Part shown: positions 49,801-57,570 of the stretch, piece after piece
How the letters are laid out: each line of letters opens with the position of its first letter
Numbering within the stretch: the stretch's first letter is position 1
Assembly (NCBI GenBank): GCA_900314885.1
Contig: OMWY01000013.1
Span: forward strand, 1 to 64,000
Length of the DNA stretch: 64,000 nt
Origin: an uncultured Eubacteriales bacterium
GTDB lineage: Bacteria > Bacillota > Clostridia > Lachnospirales > Lachnospiraceae
Direction of reading: 5' to 3'
Notes under the pieces: generated by a model
The model's input: the letters and a program-made list of their open reading frames with translations, nothing else
Told to the model about the DNA's origin: nothing
The model's database searches: none
Program-made: the position numbers and the translations under genes

Positions 49801-50380
49801 CGGCGGCCTGTCCTGCCGCCATGGAAGTTAAGGTTTTAGCTGTGGTATATTTGATAGTTGACATAGTAGGGACTGTAGCCTTGCTTACCGCTCCTATAGG
49901 TGTCATTATTGATGTTCCTATTCCGAAGACAGTTTCAACAGCATTATAATTGGCATCATTTCCATGGAAAGCTCCGTCTAGCAGTGGATTCCACGCTCTG
50001 GTTACGGTATCGCCAATGCGACCACAGTATATATATTGGCTGCCTTCTACTGTATCAAAGAATCCAAATGTTAGGCTTCCGCCTCCTGCCGCTACTCCAA
50101 ATCCCACAACTACCGGAGTGGCAGCCCCAGCAGATAATATTATGCATGCCGCTCCTCCGACTACAAGTCCTACACCTGTTATTGTTTTTACTATGCCTCT
50201 GGTATCTCTTTCATCTTCACGTTCTATAGTGCTATATATCTTCTCCCAGTCGGCTTCGTATTCGCTCCGGTGTATGTTGTGGTTATTTGCCGCTGCGTTT
50301 ACTAGGTTCACTAGATTGACTAAATCAGGACTTGCAGGAAATGATCTACTCTCCTTGATTACATTAACTTTCTTGCGCAA
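46859..50380 (-). CDS. EssC-type FtsK/SpoIIIE ATPase fused to an LXG-toxin-like N-terminal region
   Basis: A 1173-residue protein. From about 290 it is a clear type VIIb secretion EssC motor: [10 protein letters not shown], Walker A [9 protein letters not shown] (352-360), [15 protein letters not shown], Walker B LFIISDEF (DE 463-464), [41 protein letters not shown]. A second ATPase has a degenerate loop AAAGFGKT (690-697) and a third has GEAKKGKT (974-981). The usual two FHA domains and membrane region are missing. Instead residues about 40-235 resemble the glycine-rich middle of LXG toxins: two hydrophobic stretches (66-110), [15 protein letters not shown] and [21 protein letters not shown]. 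The start is probably TTG with a weak ribosome site. No EsxA, YukD, EssB or EsaA gene is nearby. Confidence 0.85.
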   Translation of the reverse strand: [1173 protein letters not shown]

Positions 50381-50415
50381 ATTTACTTAAAGCATATTCT
50401 ATCAAGAACAGGTTC

Positions 50416-50444
50416 AGTATACCACATATGTTAAACCATTACAA
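50416..50444 (-). promoter_or_regulatory. Sigma-A promoter of the EssC-like fusion gene
   Basis: On the minus strand TTGTAA (50439-50444) and TATACT (50416-50421) are 17 bp apart, 36 bp before the start codon. The gene therefore appears to be its own transcription unit. Confidence 0.65.
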
Positions 50445-50461
50445 GCTTAAATTTTATTAAC

Positions 50462-50502
50462 AAAAAAGCAGCAGGCTAAAAACTGAAGCCTGCTGCTTTT
50501 TT
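50462..50502. terminator. Bidirectional terminator after priA
   Basis: AAAAAAGCAGCAGGC (50462-50476) and GCCTGCTGCTTTTTT (50488-50502) form a perfect 15-bp stem with U-runs on both strands. It separates the priA operon from the EssC-like gene. Confidence 0.9.
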
Positions 50503-50519
50503 ATAATATTCAATTATGG

Positions 50520-52781
50520 CTATATAGTTCCCTCAGGATCAAAATCAAACTGCACACTTACTTTGGCAAATCCCTTATTCTCAAGAACTTTATTTTCTAT
50601 AATATCCTTCAGGCCGACGAGGACTTCCCTCTCTTTTGCCCTGATATATACGACCTTCCTGTACCTGTCGCGGAGCTTCGCTATGGTCGCCCACACCGGT
50701 CCCGTCATCATGATATCATGCTCTGCCGGTATATTTTCCTCTACCATTGTTGAAATAATTTTAGCCTTTTCCGTGACTGTATCCGGGTCAGCCCCGACAG
50801 TTATTATGGCAAGCATATGGCCCGATGGAGGGAAACCGCCCATAAAGCGCATCTTCATTTCCTGCTTGTAAAAATCGTTATAATTTCTTTCCGCGGCGTC
50901 AATTACGGCATAATGCTCGGGATGATATGTCTGAATCACTACATTTCCGGGAATTTTCCCTCGCCCGGCTCGTCCTGCTGCCTGAAGCACCAGATCAAAT
51001 GTGCGCTCGCCTGCCCTGTAATCATTTGTAAAAAGCGACAGGTCAGCAGCCAGAACTCCCACAAGCGTTACTCTCGGGAAGTCGTGTCCCTTCACTATCA
51101 TCTGGGTTCCAATAAGTATGTCGGCCTCACCATTTCTGAATATTGAAAGAATCTCCTCGTGGCCGTTTTTGCCGGCCGTCGTGTCACCATCCATCCTAAG
51201 CACTCTCGCTGAAGAAAAGGCCGCCTTTACAGCCTCTTCAACCTTCTCAGTGCCAAGGCCGAACGTCGCTATATATTTCGACCCGCACGTCGGACAGATT
51301 TTAGGCATTTGACGCTCATAGCCGCAGTAATGGCACACAAGCCGCCCAGGCCTGTGAAATGTCAGCGATACGTCGCAGTGCGGGCATTTTAAAACGGTAC
51401 CGCAGCTTCTGCAGTTAACAAACCCCGCATAGCCGCGACGATTTATAAAGAGCATAATCTGCTCATGTTTTTTAAGCCTGTCTTCGATGAGTCCCGCAAG
51501 CCGTCTGCTTATCACCGAACGATTTCCCGCTTTAAGCTCTTCGCGAAGGTCTATGATATCAGTATGAGGAAATTCGGCTCCTCCGGCGCGCCTCGTGAGG
51601 CTTAGCATAGTAAGCTTCTTATCCGAAACCATCTTAATGGCTTCAAGGCTTGGTGTGGCTGAGCCTAAAACAATATCAGCCTTTTCCCTCTCAGCCCTGT
51701 GCATAGCGGCCTCGCGGGCATGGTATCGCGGTGTCTTCTCGCTCTTATAGCTTTCCTCATGCTCCTCATCAACTATTATTAATCCTAATTTCGGAAATGG
51801 CGTGAACAAGGCAGACCTCGGCCCAACTATTATCGATATCTCACCTTCCTTCGCCTTCAGATACTGATCATATCGCTCTCCCTGACTCATTTTGGAATTA
51901 AGCATGGAGATTTTACCGCCGAAGCGCCTTGATAATCTGTCAATCATCTGAAAGGTCAGAGCTATCTCAGGAATCAGAAAAATAACCTGCTTACCGGACG
52001 CAATGACATTTTCCATCATTTTCATGTAAACTTCGGTTTTTCCCGATCCTGTGACACCAAAAAGGAGGAAGCCATGGCTCTCTCCTTCTCTGTGATTATT
52101 TAAAAATGTATCGACTGCCTTCTGTTGTTCCTCGTTAAGCTCTACCTTACCGGCATCCCTCTCATCTGCGCTGTTCGCAGCCTTCACCACCATGTCCGGG
52201 TCTCTCGATATCCGACCATCAGAAAGCTTAATAAATCCGTTAGCTTCTATATCCTTAAGTGCCTGATATGTAAGTCCGCACTCGGAATAATTGGTAAAGC
52301 TTATGGCGTTGCCATCTGCCTCAAGCAGCCTTTTAAGGAGTCTTGCTCTCGCGGTTTTGTGATGTATTTCAAAATCCGTTATAAGAGCCCTCGCTTTATC
52401 CGCAGAAACCGCCAGACTCATCGTATGCAGAATCCTGCTCTCAGTCTTCTTCGGGGCAGGAATTACGGAATGTATGGCATCGTTCATGGTCCCGCCGTAA
52501 TTCTTGCGAAGCCATGCCGCCATTTCCATGAGGTTTTCTTCCACGCCTGTTGACCCATTTACAGGAGCGATTATATCCTTAGCAGCGGACTCATCGAAAT
52601 CTATCTTATCAGTGAGACCGATTACAAATCCCTTTATTTCCCTGTTTGATTTTCCAAACGGAATTAAGACCTCCCGTCCTATAATTTCATTTACAGGAAT
52701 TGGGAAGTCTTCAGGGATTCTGTAAGTAAATGGTCTGTCAAGTCTGTCAACAGAGGAACTGATAATAATCTCAGCGTACAA
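50520..52781 (-). CDS. priA: Primosomal protein N' (replication restart helicase PriA)
   Basis: A 753-residue superfamily 2 helicase that reloads the replisome at stalled forks. An N-terminal DNA-binding domain is followed by Walker A in GFLLFGVTGSGKTEVY, DEEH in LIIVDEEHEESYKSEKTPRYHARE, and the zinc-binding cysteines in CRSCGTVLKCPHCDVSLTFH, LVCHYCGY and KICPTCGSKY. C-terminal helicase motifs include LIGTQMIVKGHDFPRVTLVGVLAAD and LVLQAAGRAGRG. It starts 1 bp after the rpoZ stop, in the Firmicute order gmk-rpoZ-priA (coaBC is absent here). Confidence 0.95.
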   Translation of the reverse strand: MYAEIIISSSVDRLDRPFTYRIPEDFPIPVNEIIGREVLIPFGKSNREIKGFVIGLTDKIDFDESAAKDIIAPVNGSTGVEENLMEMAAWLRKNYGGTMNDAIHSVIPAPKKTESRILHTMSLAVSADKARALITDFEIHHKTARARLLKRLLEADGNAISFTNYSECGLTYQALKDIEANGFIKLSDGRISRDPDMVVKAANSADERDAGKVELNEEQQKAVDTFLNNHREGESHGFLLFGVTGSGKTEVYMKMMENVIASGKQVIFLIPEIALTFQMIDRLSRRFGGKISMLNSKMSQGERYDQYLKAKEGEISIIVGPRSALFTPFPKLGLIIVDEEHEESYKSEKTPRYHAREAAMHRAEREKADIVLGSATPSLEAIKMVSDKKLTMLSLTRRAGGAEFPHTDIIDLREELKAGNRSVISRRLAGLIEDRLKKHEQIMLFINRRGYAGFVNCRSCGTVLKCPHCDVSLTFHRPGRLVCHYCGYERQMPKICPTCGSKYIATFGLGTEKVEEAVKAAFSSARVLRMDGDTTAGKNGHEEILSIFRNGEADILIGTQMIVKGHDFPRVTLVGVLAADLSLFTNDYRAGERTFDLVLQAAGRAGRGKIPGNVVIQTYHPEHYAVIDAAERNYNDFYKQEMKMRFMGGFPPSGHMLAIITVGADPDTVTEKAKIISTMVEENIPAEHDIMMTGPVWATIAKLRDRYRKVVYIRAKEREVLVGLKDIIENKVLENKGFAKVSVQFDFDPEGTI

Positions 52782-53054
52782 TTATTCCACCGATTCTGTA
52801 ACTACCTTGTCGTCGCCGTCTTCACCACCGATAATCTTAACCTTGCCCTCATAGAGTTCCTCTACAGCTGTAGAGAGTGGCTTGCTCTTCTCATCGGTTG
52901 GAACATATGCCGGAGCGCCGTCTATAAGCTGTCTCGCGCGCTTAGCGGCTGCAAGAACTATAGAATAACGGCTGTTAACGAGTTTTTCCTCGCCCTCGTC
53001 AACTCCTTCGTTAGCGACTTCCATAAGATCCGAATAGGACGGATGAAGCATCAT
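52782..53054 (-). CDS. rpoZ: RNA polymerase omega subunit
   Basis: A 90-residue omega subunit. MLHPSYSDLMEVAN and SRYSIVLAAAKRARQLIDG are the conserved parts, followed by KSKPLSTAVEELYEGKVKI. It promotes beta-prime folding and polymerase assembly. Two adjacent ATGs (53054 and 53051) are possible starts, and AAGGAAA is upstream. It lies between gmk and priA, the usual place. Confidence 0.93.
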   Translation of the reverse strand: MMLHPSYSDLMEVANEGVDEGEEKLVNSRYSIVLAAAKRARQLIDGAPAYVPTDEKSKPLSTAVEELYEGKVKIIGGEDGDDKVVTESVE

Positions 53055-53072
53055 AATATTTGTTTCCTTTCT

Positions 53073-53702
53073 TTATACCTCAAACTTGTTCTTTATCTGC
53101 TGTGACAGAATAGTGAGGAATTCATCATTATTGCCAAGTCTCATATGGGCTGACTGAATCACGGTATGAACATCAAGAACAGCCCTCTCAAGATCATCAT
53201 TTACAACTACATACTCGTAATTCTTAATATAGGCTGTCTCTTCAGCCGCGCGACTTAAACGATCCTTGATTGTATCAGCGTCTTCCGTGCCTCTGCCCTT
53301 TAATCTCTCGCGAAGCACATCCGCGGTAGGCGGCACTATAAATATAAGCAGAGCGTCAGGGTACTGCTTCTTTATCTGGAGCGCTCCCTGCGCGTCTATC
53401 TCAAGTATGACATCCTTGCCTTCCGATAGCTTTCTCTCGACGTAAGCTCTCGGAGTACCGTAATAGTGGTCAACGTATTTCGCGTATTCAATGAGACCAT
53501 CATCCTTTATCATACTCTCAAATGCTTCATTTGTCAAAAAGAAATAATCTCTGCCGTTCTCTTCGCCTGGACGCGGATTTCTCGTAGTAGCGGAAACAGA
53601 GACGGCATATTCATCATGCTCGCTTACTAACTTTTTTACTATCGTTCCCTTACCGACACCCGAAAATCCGGAAATGACGGTAAGTACACCTTTACGTGGC
53701 AT
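53073..53702 (-). CDS. gmk: Guanylate kinase
   Basis: A 209-residue enzyme phosphorylating GMP to GDP with ATP. P-loop VISGFSGVGKGTIVKKL, GMP-binding SVSATTRNPRPGEENGRDYFF and YGTPRAYVE, then VILEIDAQGALQIKKQYPDALLIFIVPPT and RLSRAAEETAYIKNYEYVVVNDDLE. The ATG at 53702 has AAGGAGG at 7-bp distance; the in-frame GTG at 53708 lies too close to it. Precedes rpoZ by 18 bp. Confidence 0.95.
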   Translation of the reverse strand: MPRKGVLTVISGFSGVGKGTIVKKLVSEHDEYAVSVSATTRNPRPGEENGRDYFFLTNEAFESMIKDDGLIEYAKYVDHYYGTPRAYVERKLSEGKDVILEIDAQGALQIKKQYPDALLIFIVPPTADVLRERLKGRGTEDADTIKDRLSRAAEETAYIKNYEYVVVNDDLERAVLDVHTVIQSAHMRLGNNDEFLTILSQQIKNKFEV

Positions 53703-53732
53703 TTTCACTCCTCCTTTTTACCTATATCCAGT

Positions 53733-54008
53733 TTAGACATCTCTTATTATATGCACCGGAGCGCTCGCAGGATTTCCTGTGGCTCTCGCTGTTATAGTTT
53801 CAGGAAGTATCGCCGATAAAATGATGTGCCCGTCATCCATAATGAGGACCGCTCTCGTTTTCCTGCCACAGGTCGCGTCAACCGCGAGATTCTCATCCTT
53901 GGCGTGCTGCACCATACGCTTCACCGGCGCCGCTTCAGGGCTCAGAATCGCCGTTATCTTCTCAGCGTTCGCGATATTTCCATAACCAATATTTATTAAC
54001 GAATTCAT
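53733..54008 (-). CDS. remA: RemA/DUF370 family regulatory protein
   Basis: A 91-residue protein matching RemA (YlzA): [62 protein letters not shown]. In Bacillus RemA is a ring-forming DNA-binding activator of matrix and osmoprotection genes. The location upstream of gmk is conserved in Firmicutes. The ATG overlaps the pflA stop by 4 bp, an unusual coupling of this regulator to the pyruvate formate-lyase activase. Confidence 0.92.
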   Translation of the reverse strand: MNSLINIGYGNIANAEKITAILSPEAAPVKRMVQHAKDENLAVDATCGRKTRAVLIMDDGHIILSAILPETITARATGNPASAPVHIIRDV

Positions 54009-54745
54009 TGTTCGGCTCCGAGGATTTCCTTGGCGTGCTTTACGCTCTCAGCCGTAGGAGCGCTGACTCCCTCAAGTCTGTAAGGAATTCCCAGTTCTTC
54101 GTACTTGTGAATACCAAGCGTATGATACGGAAGCACCTCTACCTTCTTCACCGTCTTAAGTGAATCGATGAATTTTCTTGTCGCGTATAGCTCCTCATCA
54201 CTGTCGGTCACTCCCGGCACAAGTACGTGACGGATCCACATATCCACCCCATTATCCGACAAAAATCTCGCGCAGTCAAGAATATTTGTATTAGGACATC
54301 CTGTGAGCTCGATATGCTTATCATTATCTATTTCCTTAATATCAAAGAGCACCGTATCGGTGACCTTGATAAGTTCTTCAAATTTTGAAAAGAAGGGCTC
54401 TTCCCTCGTAAAAGGTTCGCCACTGGTATCCAAACATGTATTTATACCACGTTTTTTAGCTTTTGTAAAGAGGTCAAGCACAAAATCTATCTGAACAAGC
54501 GGATCTCCCCCGCTTACCGTAATGCCGCCTTCATCTCCCCAGTACTCCTTATAACGACAGGCAAGATCAAGCAGCTCATCGGCAGTTCTAAGATCGTCTG
54601 ATTTCAAAACCCACGTATCAGGGTTATGGCAGTACTTGCACCTCATATTGCAGCCCTTTGTAAATATAACGAATCTCAGTCCCGGGCCATCAACGCCGCC
54701 AAAACTCTCAGTAGAATGAATGAGTCCCTTGATTGCTTCTGCCAT
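54005..54745 (-). CDS. pflA: Pyruvate formate-lyase-activating enzyme
   Basis: A 246-residue radical SAM enzyme that installs the glycyl radical on PflB. The cluster motif CX3CX2C is in [40 protein letters not shown] and CLDTSGEPF are family motifs, with VTDSDEEL and [21 protein letters not shown] later. AAAGGA precedes the ATG. It follows pflB after a hairpin at 54792, which should lower its expression relative to pflB. Confidence 0.95.
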   Translation of the reverse strand: MAEAIKGLIHSTESFGGVDGPGLRFVIFTKGCNMRCKYCHNPDTWVLKSDDLRTADELLDLACRYKEYWGDEGGITVSGGDPLVQIDFVLDLFTKAKKRGINTCLDTSGEPFTREEPFFSKFEELIKVTDTVLFDIKEIDNDKHIELTGCPNTNILDCARFLSDNGVDMWIRHVLVPGVTDSDEELYATRKFIDSLKTVKKVEVLPYHTLGIHKYEELGIPYRLEGVSAPTAESVKHAKEILGAEQ

Positions 54746-54791
54746 GGTATTGTCCTTTCTATGGTAAATGTATCGTCTCTAATATGTCAAA

Positions 54792-54824
54792 AGACCGCCG
54801 GTACTGCGTCAGTGCCGACGGTCT
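54792..54824 (-). terminator. Hairpin between pflB and pflA
   Basis: AGACCGCCGGTACTG (54792-54806) pairs with CAGTGCCGACGGTCT (54810-54824) with two mismatches. The minus strand continues TTTTGACA. A partial terminator here would set the pflB to pflA ratio. Confidence 0.7.
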
Positions 54825-54876
54825 AAGTTTATCGCCTTAAAGCCGCGATAGAAATTATCACATCAAGTATCTAAGC

Positions 54877-57123
54877 TCAAAGAGTCTTGTGCTCAGTTCT
54901 CATGATAACATCATCCTGCTGTTCCTTGGTAAGGTTGATGAACTTAACAGCGTAGCCTGATACACGGATAGTGAAGTTAGCGTACTCAGGTTTCTCAGGA
55001 TGAGCCTGGCAATCCTTAAGCTTCTCAACACCGAATACGTTAACGTTAAGGTGATGAGCGCCCTTTGCGAAGTAGCCATCAAGAACTGTAACGAGCTTGT
55101 CTGACTCTTCTTCCTCTGTATGGCCAAGTGCGCCCGGATTGATGGTCTGAGTATTTGAAATACCATCAAGAGCGTACTCATAAGGAACCTTAGCTACAGA
55201 GTTAAGTGAAGCAAGAAGTCCTGACTTCTCAGCGCCGTATGATGGGTTAGCGCCAGGTGAAAGAGGCTCCTTATCCTTACGTCCGTCAGGCATTGAACCT
55301 GTAGCCTTGCCATATACTACGTTAGAAGTAATGGTAAGGATAGATGTTGTAGGTTCACTGTTTCTATATGTATGATGCTTCTTAATCTTTCTCATGAATG
55401 TCTTAAGAAGGTTAACCGCAATCTCATCAGCGCGGTCATCATCGTTACCGTATCTTGGGAAGTCTCCCTCAGTTACGTAGTCAACTACGAGGCCGTCAGC
55501 GTCACGAACTGCCTTAACCTTGGCGTACTTGATAGCTGAAAGAGAATCTACTACGTGTGAGAAGCCTGCGATACCGGTAGCGAATGTACGACGTACATCT
55601 GTATCGATAAGAGCCATCTCAGCTGCTTCATAGTAGTACTTATCATGCATGTACTGGATGAGGTTAAGTGTATTTACATAGATGCCTGCGAGCCAATCCA
55701 TCATCTTGTCATACTTCTCAACTACTTCGTCATAGTCAAGGTACTCTGAAGTGATAGGCTTGTACTCAGGTCCAACCTGCTGCTTTGTATGCTCATCAAC
55801 ACCACCGTTGATAGCGTAAAGAAGACACTTAGCAAGGTTAGCGCGGGCACCGAAGAACTGCATCTCCTTACCTGTCTGAGTAGCGGATACGCAGCAGCAG
55901 ATGCTGTAGTCATCGCCCCATTCAGGTCTCATGACATCATCATTCTCATACTGGATAGCGCTGGTTTTAACAGAAATCTTAGCAGCGTACTTTCTGAAGT
56001 TCTCAGGAAGTCTCTTGGTGTAGAGAACTGTAAGGTTAGGCTCCGGAGCAGGTCCCATGTTCTCAAGGGTGTGAAGGAATCTGAAGTCGTTCTTTGTAAC
56101 CATAGAACGTCCATCTGAACCCATGCCTGCTACTTCAAGTGTAGCCCATACAGGGTCACCTGAGAAGAGCTGATTGTAAGACTCGATACGAGCGAACTTA
56201 ACCATACGAAGCTTCATTACGAAGTGATCGATAAGCTCCTGAGCCTCGCTCTCGGTGATCACACCGTTCTTAAGGTCTCTCTCGATATAGATATCAAGGA
56301 ATGTTGATACACGGCCAACGCTCATTGCGGCACCGTTCTGGGTCTTGATAGCCGCGAGATATCCGAAGTAAAGCCACTGAACAGCTTCCTTAGCGTTCTT
56401 AGCAGGCTTGCTGATATCAAATCCATAAGACTGAGCCATAACCTTCATAGCTTCAAGAGCTCTTACCTGCTCGGTAAGTTCCTCTCTCTGACGAATGATA
56501 TCATCTGTCATTGTGCCATCGCCACAGTTAGCGAAGTCTTCCTTCTTCTTCTCGATAAGGAAGTCGATACCGTAAAGGGCAACTCTTCTGTAGTCACCTA
56601 CGATACGGCCACGGCCATATGTATCAGGAAGTCCGGTAAGGATCTTGTTGTGACGGCACTTCATCATCTCAGGAGTGTAAGCATCGAATACACCCTGGTT
56701 GTGTGTCTTGTGATATACGGTGAAGATCTTGTGAAGTTCAGGATCCGGTGTATAACCGTACTGCTCACATGACTGCTCAGCCATCTTAATACCGCCGTAA
56801 GGCATGAACGCTCTCTTAAGAGGCTTGTCTGTCTGAAGACCTACGATCTGCTCAAGGTCCTTGGTCTTGTCATCTATATAAGCTGCGCCGTAGGAAGTGA
56901 TATCGGAAACAACCTTTGTCTCCATATCAAGAACTCCGCCCTTAGCGTGCTCTTCCTTCTGAAGTTCCTGAACCTTGTTCCAAAGTGTGGTTGTAGCGTC
57001 TGTAGGTCCTGCGAGGAAACTAGCGTCTCCATCGTATGGTGTGTAGTTGTGCTGGATGAATGATCTGACATTAACGTCTTCTACCCAGTGACCGCCTTCA
57101 AAACCGTTCCATTCGTCTCTCAT
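54877..57123 (-). CDS. pflB: Formate acetyltransferase (pyruvate formate-lyase)
   Basis: A 748-residue glycyl-radical enzyme converting pyruvate and CoA to formate and acetyl-CoA, central to mixed fermentation. Catalytic cysteines are in [20 protein letters not shown]. The radical glycine is in [12 protein letters not shown], 25 residues before the C-terminus. The opening [23 protein letters not shown] is typical. The ATG at 57123 follows GGAGGT; a start at 57138 would precede that site. Strong TTGACA promoter at 57225-57253. Confidence 0.96.
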   Translation of the reverse strand: MRDEWNGFEGGHWVEDVNVRSFIQHNYTPYDGDASFLAGPTDATTTLWNKVQELQKEEHAKGGVLDMETKVVSDITSYGAAYIDDKTKDLEQIVGLQTDKPLKRAFMPYGGIKMAEQSCEQYGYTPDPELHKIFTVYHKTHNQGVFDAYTPEMMKCRHNKILTGLPDTYGRGRIVGDYRRVALYGIDFLIEKKKEDFANCGDGTMTDDIIRQREELTEQVRALEAMKVMAQSYGFDISKPAKNAKEAVQWLYFGYLAAIKTQNGAAMSVGRVSTFLDIYIERDLKNGVITESEAQELIDHFVMKLRMVKFARIESYNQLFSGDPVWATLEVAGMGSDGRSMVTKNDFRFLHTLENMGPAPEPNLTVLYTKRLPENFRKYAAKISVKTSAIQYENDDVMRPEWGDDYSICCCVSATQTGKEMQFFGARANLAKCLLYAINGGVDEHTKQQVGPEYKPITSEYLDYDEVVEKYDKMMDWLAGIYVNTLNLIQYMHDKYYYEAAEMALIDTDVRRTFATGIAGFSHVVDSLSAIKYAKVKAVRDADGLVVDYVTEGDFPRYGNDDDRADEIAVNLLKTFMRKIKKHHTYRNSEPTTSILTITSNVVYGKATGSMPDGRKDKEPLSPGANPSYGAEKSGLLASLNSVAKVPYEYALDGISNTQTINPGALGHTEEEESDKLVTVLDGYFAKGAHHLNVNVFGVEKLKDCQAHPEKPEYANFTIRVSGYAVKFINLTKEQQDDVIMRTEHKTL

Positions 57124-57224
57124 TACATTTACCTCCAAGTAATGTACGTGAATGATTGATATGTCGATTCGATATATCTGTTCTACGAAAACCTGTATGG
57201 TTTTCTGTTACTTATCACACCTCA

Positions 57225-57253
57225 AATATACACCGTGAAAATGGTTTTGTCAA
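57225..57253 (-). promoter_or_regulatory. Sigma-A promoter of pflB with upstream inverted repeat
   Basis: On the minus strand TTGACA (57248-57253) and TATATT (57225-57230) have a 17-bp spacer. Just upstream lies ATGCG-N8-CGCAT (57261-57278), a candidate regulator site similar to that in the promoter at 2447. The leader is about 100 nt and contains an AAAACC/GGTTTT hairpin (57188-57204). Confidence 0.8.
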
Positions 57254-57343
57254 TAGCAAAATGCGCTATTTTACGCATGTTCCCCGATAAAAACAATAAT
57301 CATTATCAATTTTGTATTTTACATGGAACATACATGGCCTTGC

Positions 57344-57372
57344 TTGATTTTTTGTGGATTTTGTGGTATAAT
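57344..57372 (+). promoter_or_regulatory. Plus-strand promoter between pflB and pckA
   Basis: TTGATT (57344-57349) and TATAAT (57367-57372) have a 17-bp spacer. No plus-strand gene follows. The hairpin at 57432-57463 lies about 55 bp downstream, so a short transcript is possible. The whole 57124-57567 gap has no coding sequence: it holds the pflB leader and promoter, this promoter, the pckA terminator and a hairpin repeat. Confidence 0.45.
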
Positions 57373-57429
57373 AATATGCTATAATTTTATATTTTTGTTT
57401 ATATTTTCTTTATATATGTTCTAAGCCGC

Positions 57430-57463
57430 AAAAAGCTCCTCCGTCGTATGGCGGAGGAGCTTT
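57430..57463. terminator. Terminator downstream of pckA
   Basis: AAAGCTCCTCCG (57432-57443) pairs perfectly with CGGAGGAGCTTT (57452-57463). The minus strand has five U residues after the stem. The plus strand has TTTCTC. Confidence 0.85.
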
Positions 57464-57477
57464 CTCACGTCAAGTGA

Positions 57478-57570
57478 TAATTATTGCTGAATGCTCCTTC
57501 GGAGCAAACTTAGTCGTAGCCTACTCTCCCACTCGCATAGCGAGTGGGTCCCTCTCTACGACAATTATTA
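57478..57570. repeat. GTCGTAG hairpin repeat at pckA stop
   Basis: The outer arms TAATTATTG (57478-57486) and CAATTATTA (57562-57570) enclose GTCGTAG (57513-57519)/CTACGAC (57556-57562) and CCCACTCG (57528-57535)/CGAGTGGG (57541-57548). The small hairpin GCTCC-TTC-GGAGC also lies inside (57492-57504). The last three bases are the pckA stop codon. The GTCGTAG core matches the one inside repeat copy B at 34249-34295. Confidence 0.7.

Noticed and set aside
46784-50460. Complete type VII secretion locus
   Set aside because: Only the EssC-like fusion is present. No WXG100, YukD, EssB, EsaA or immunity gene was found on either side.
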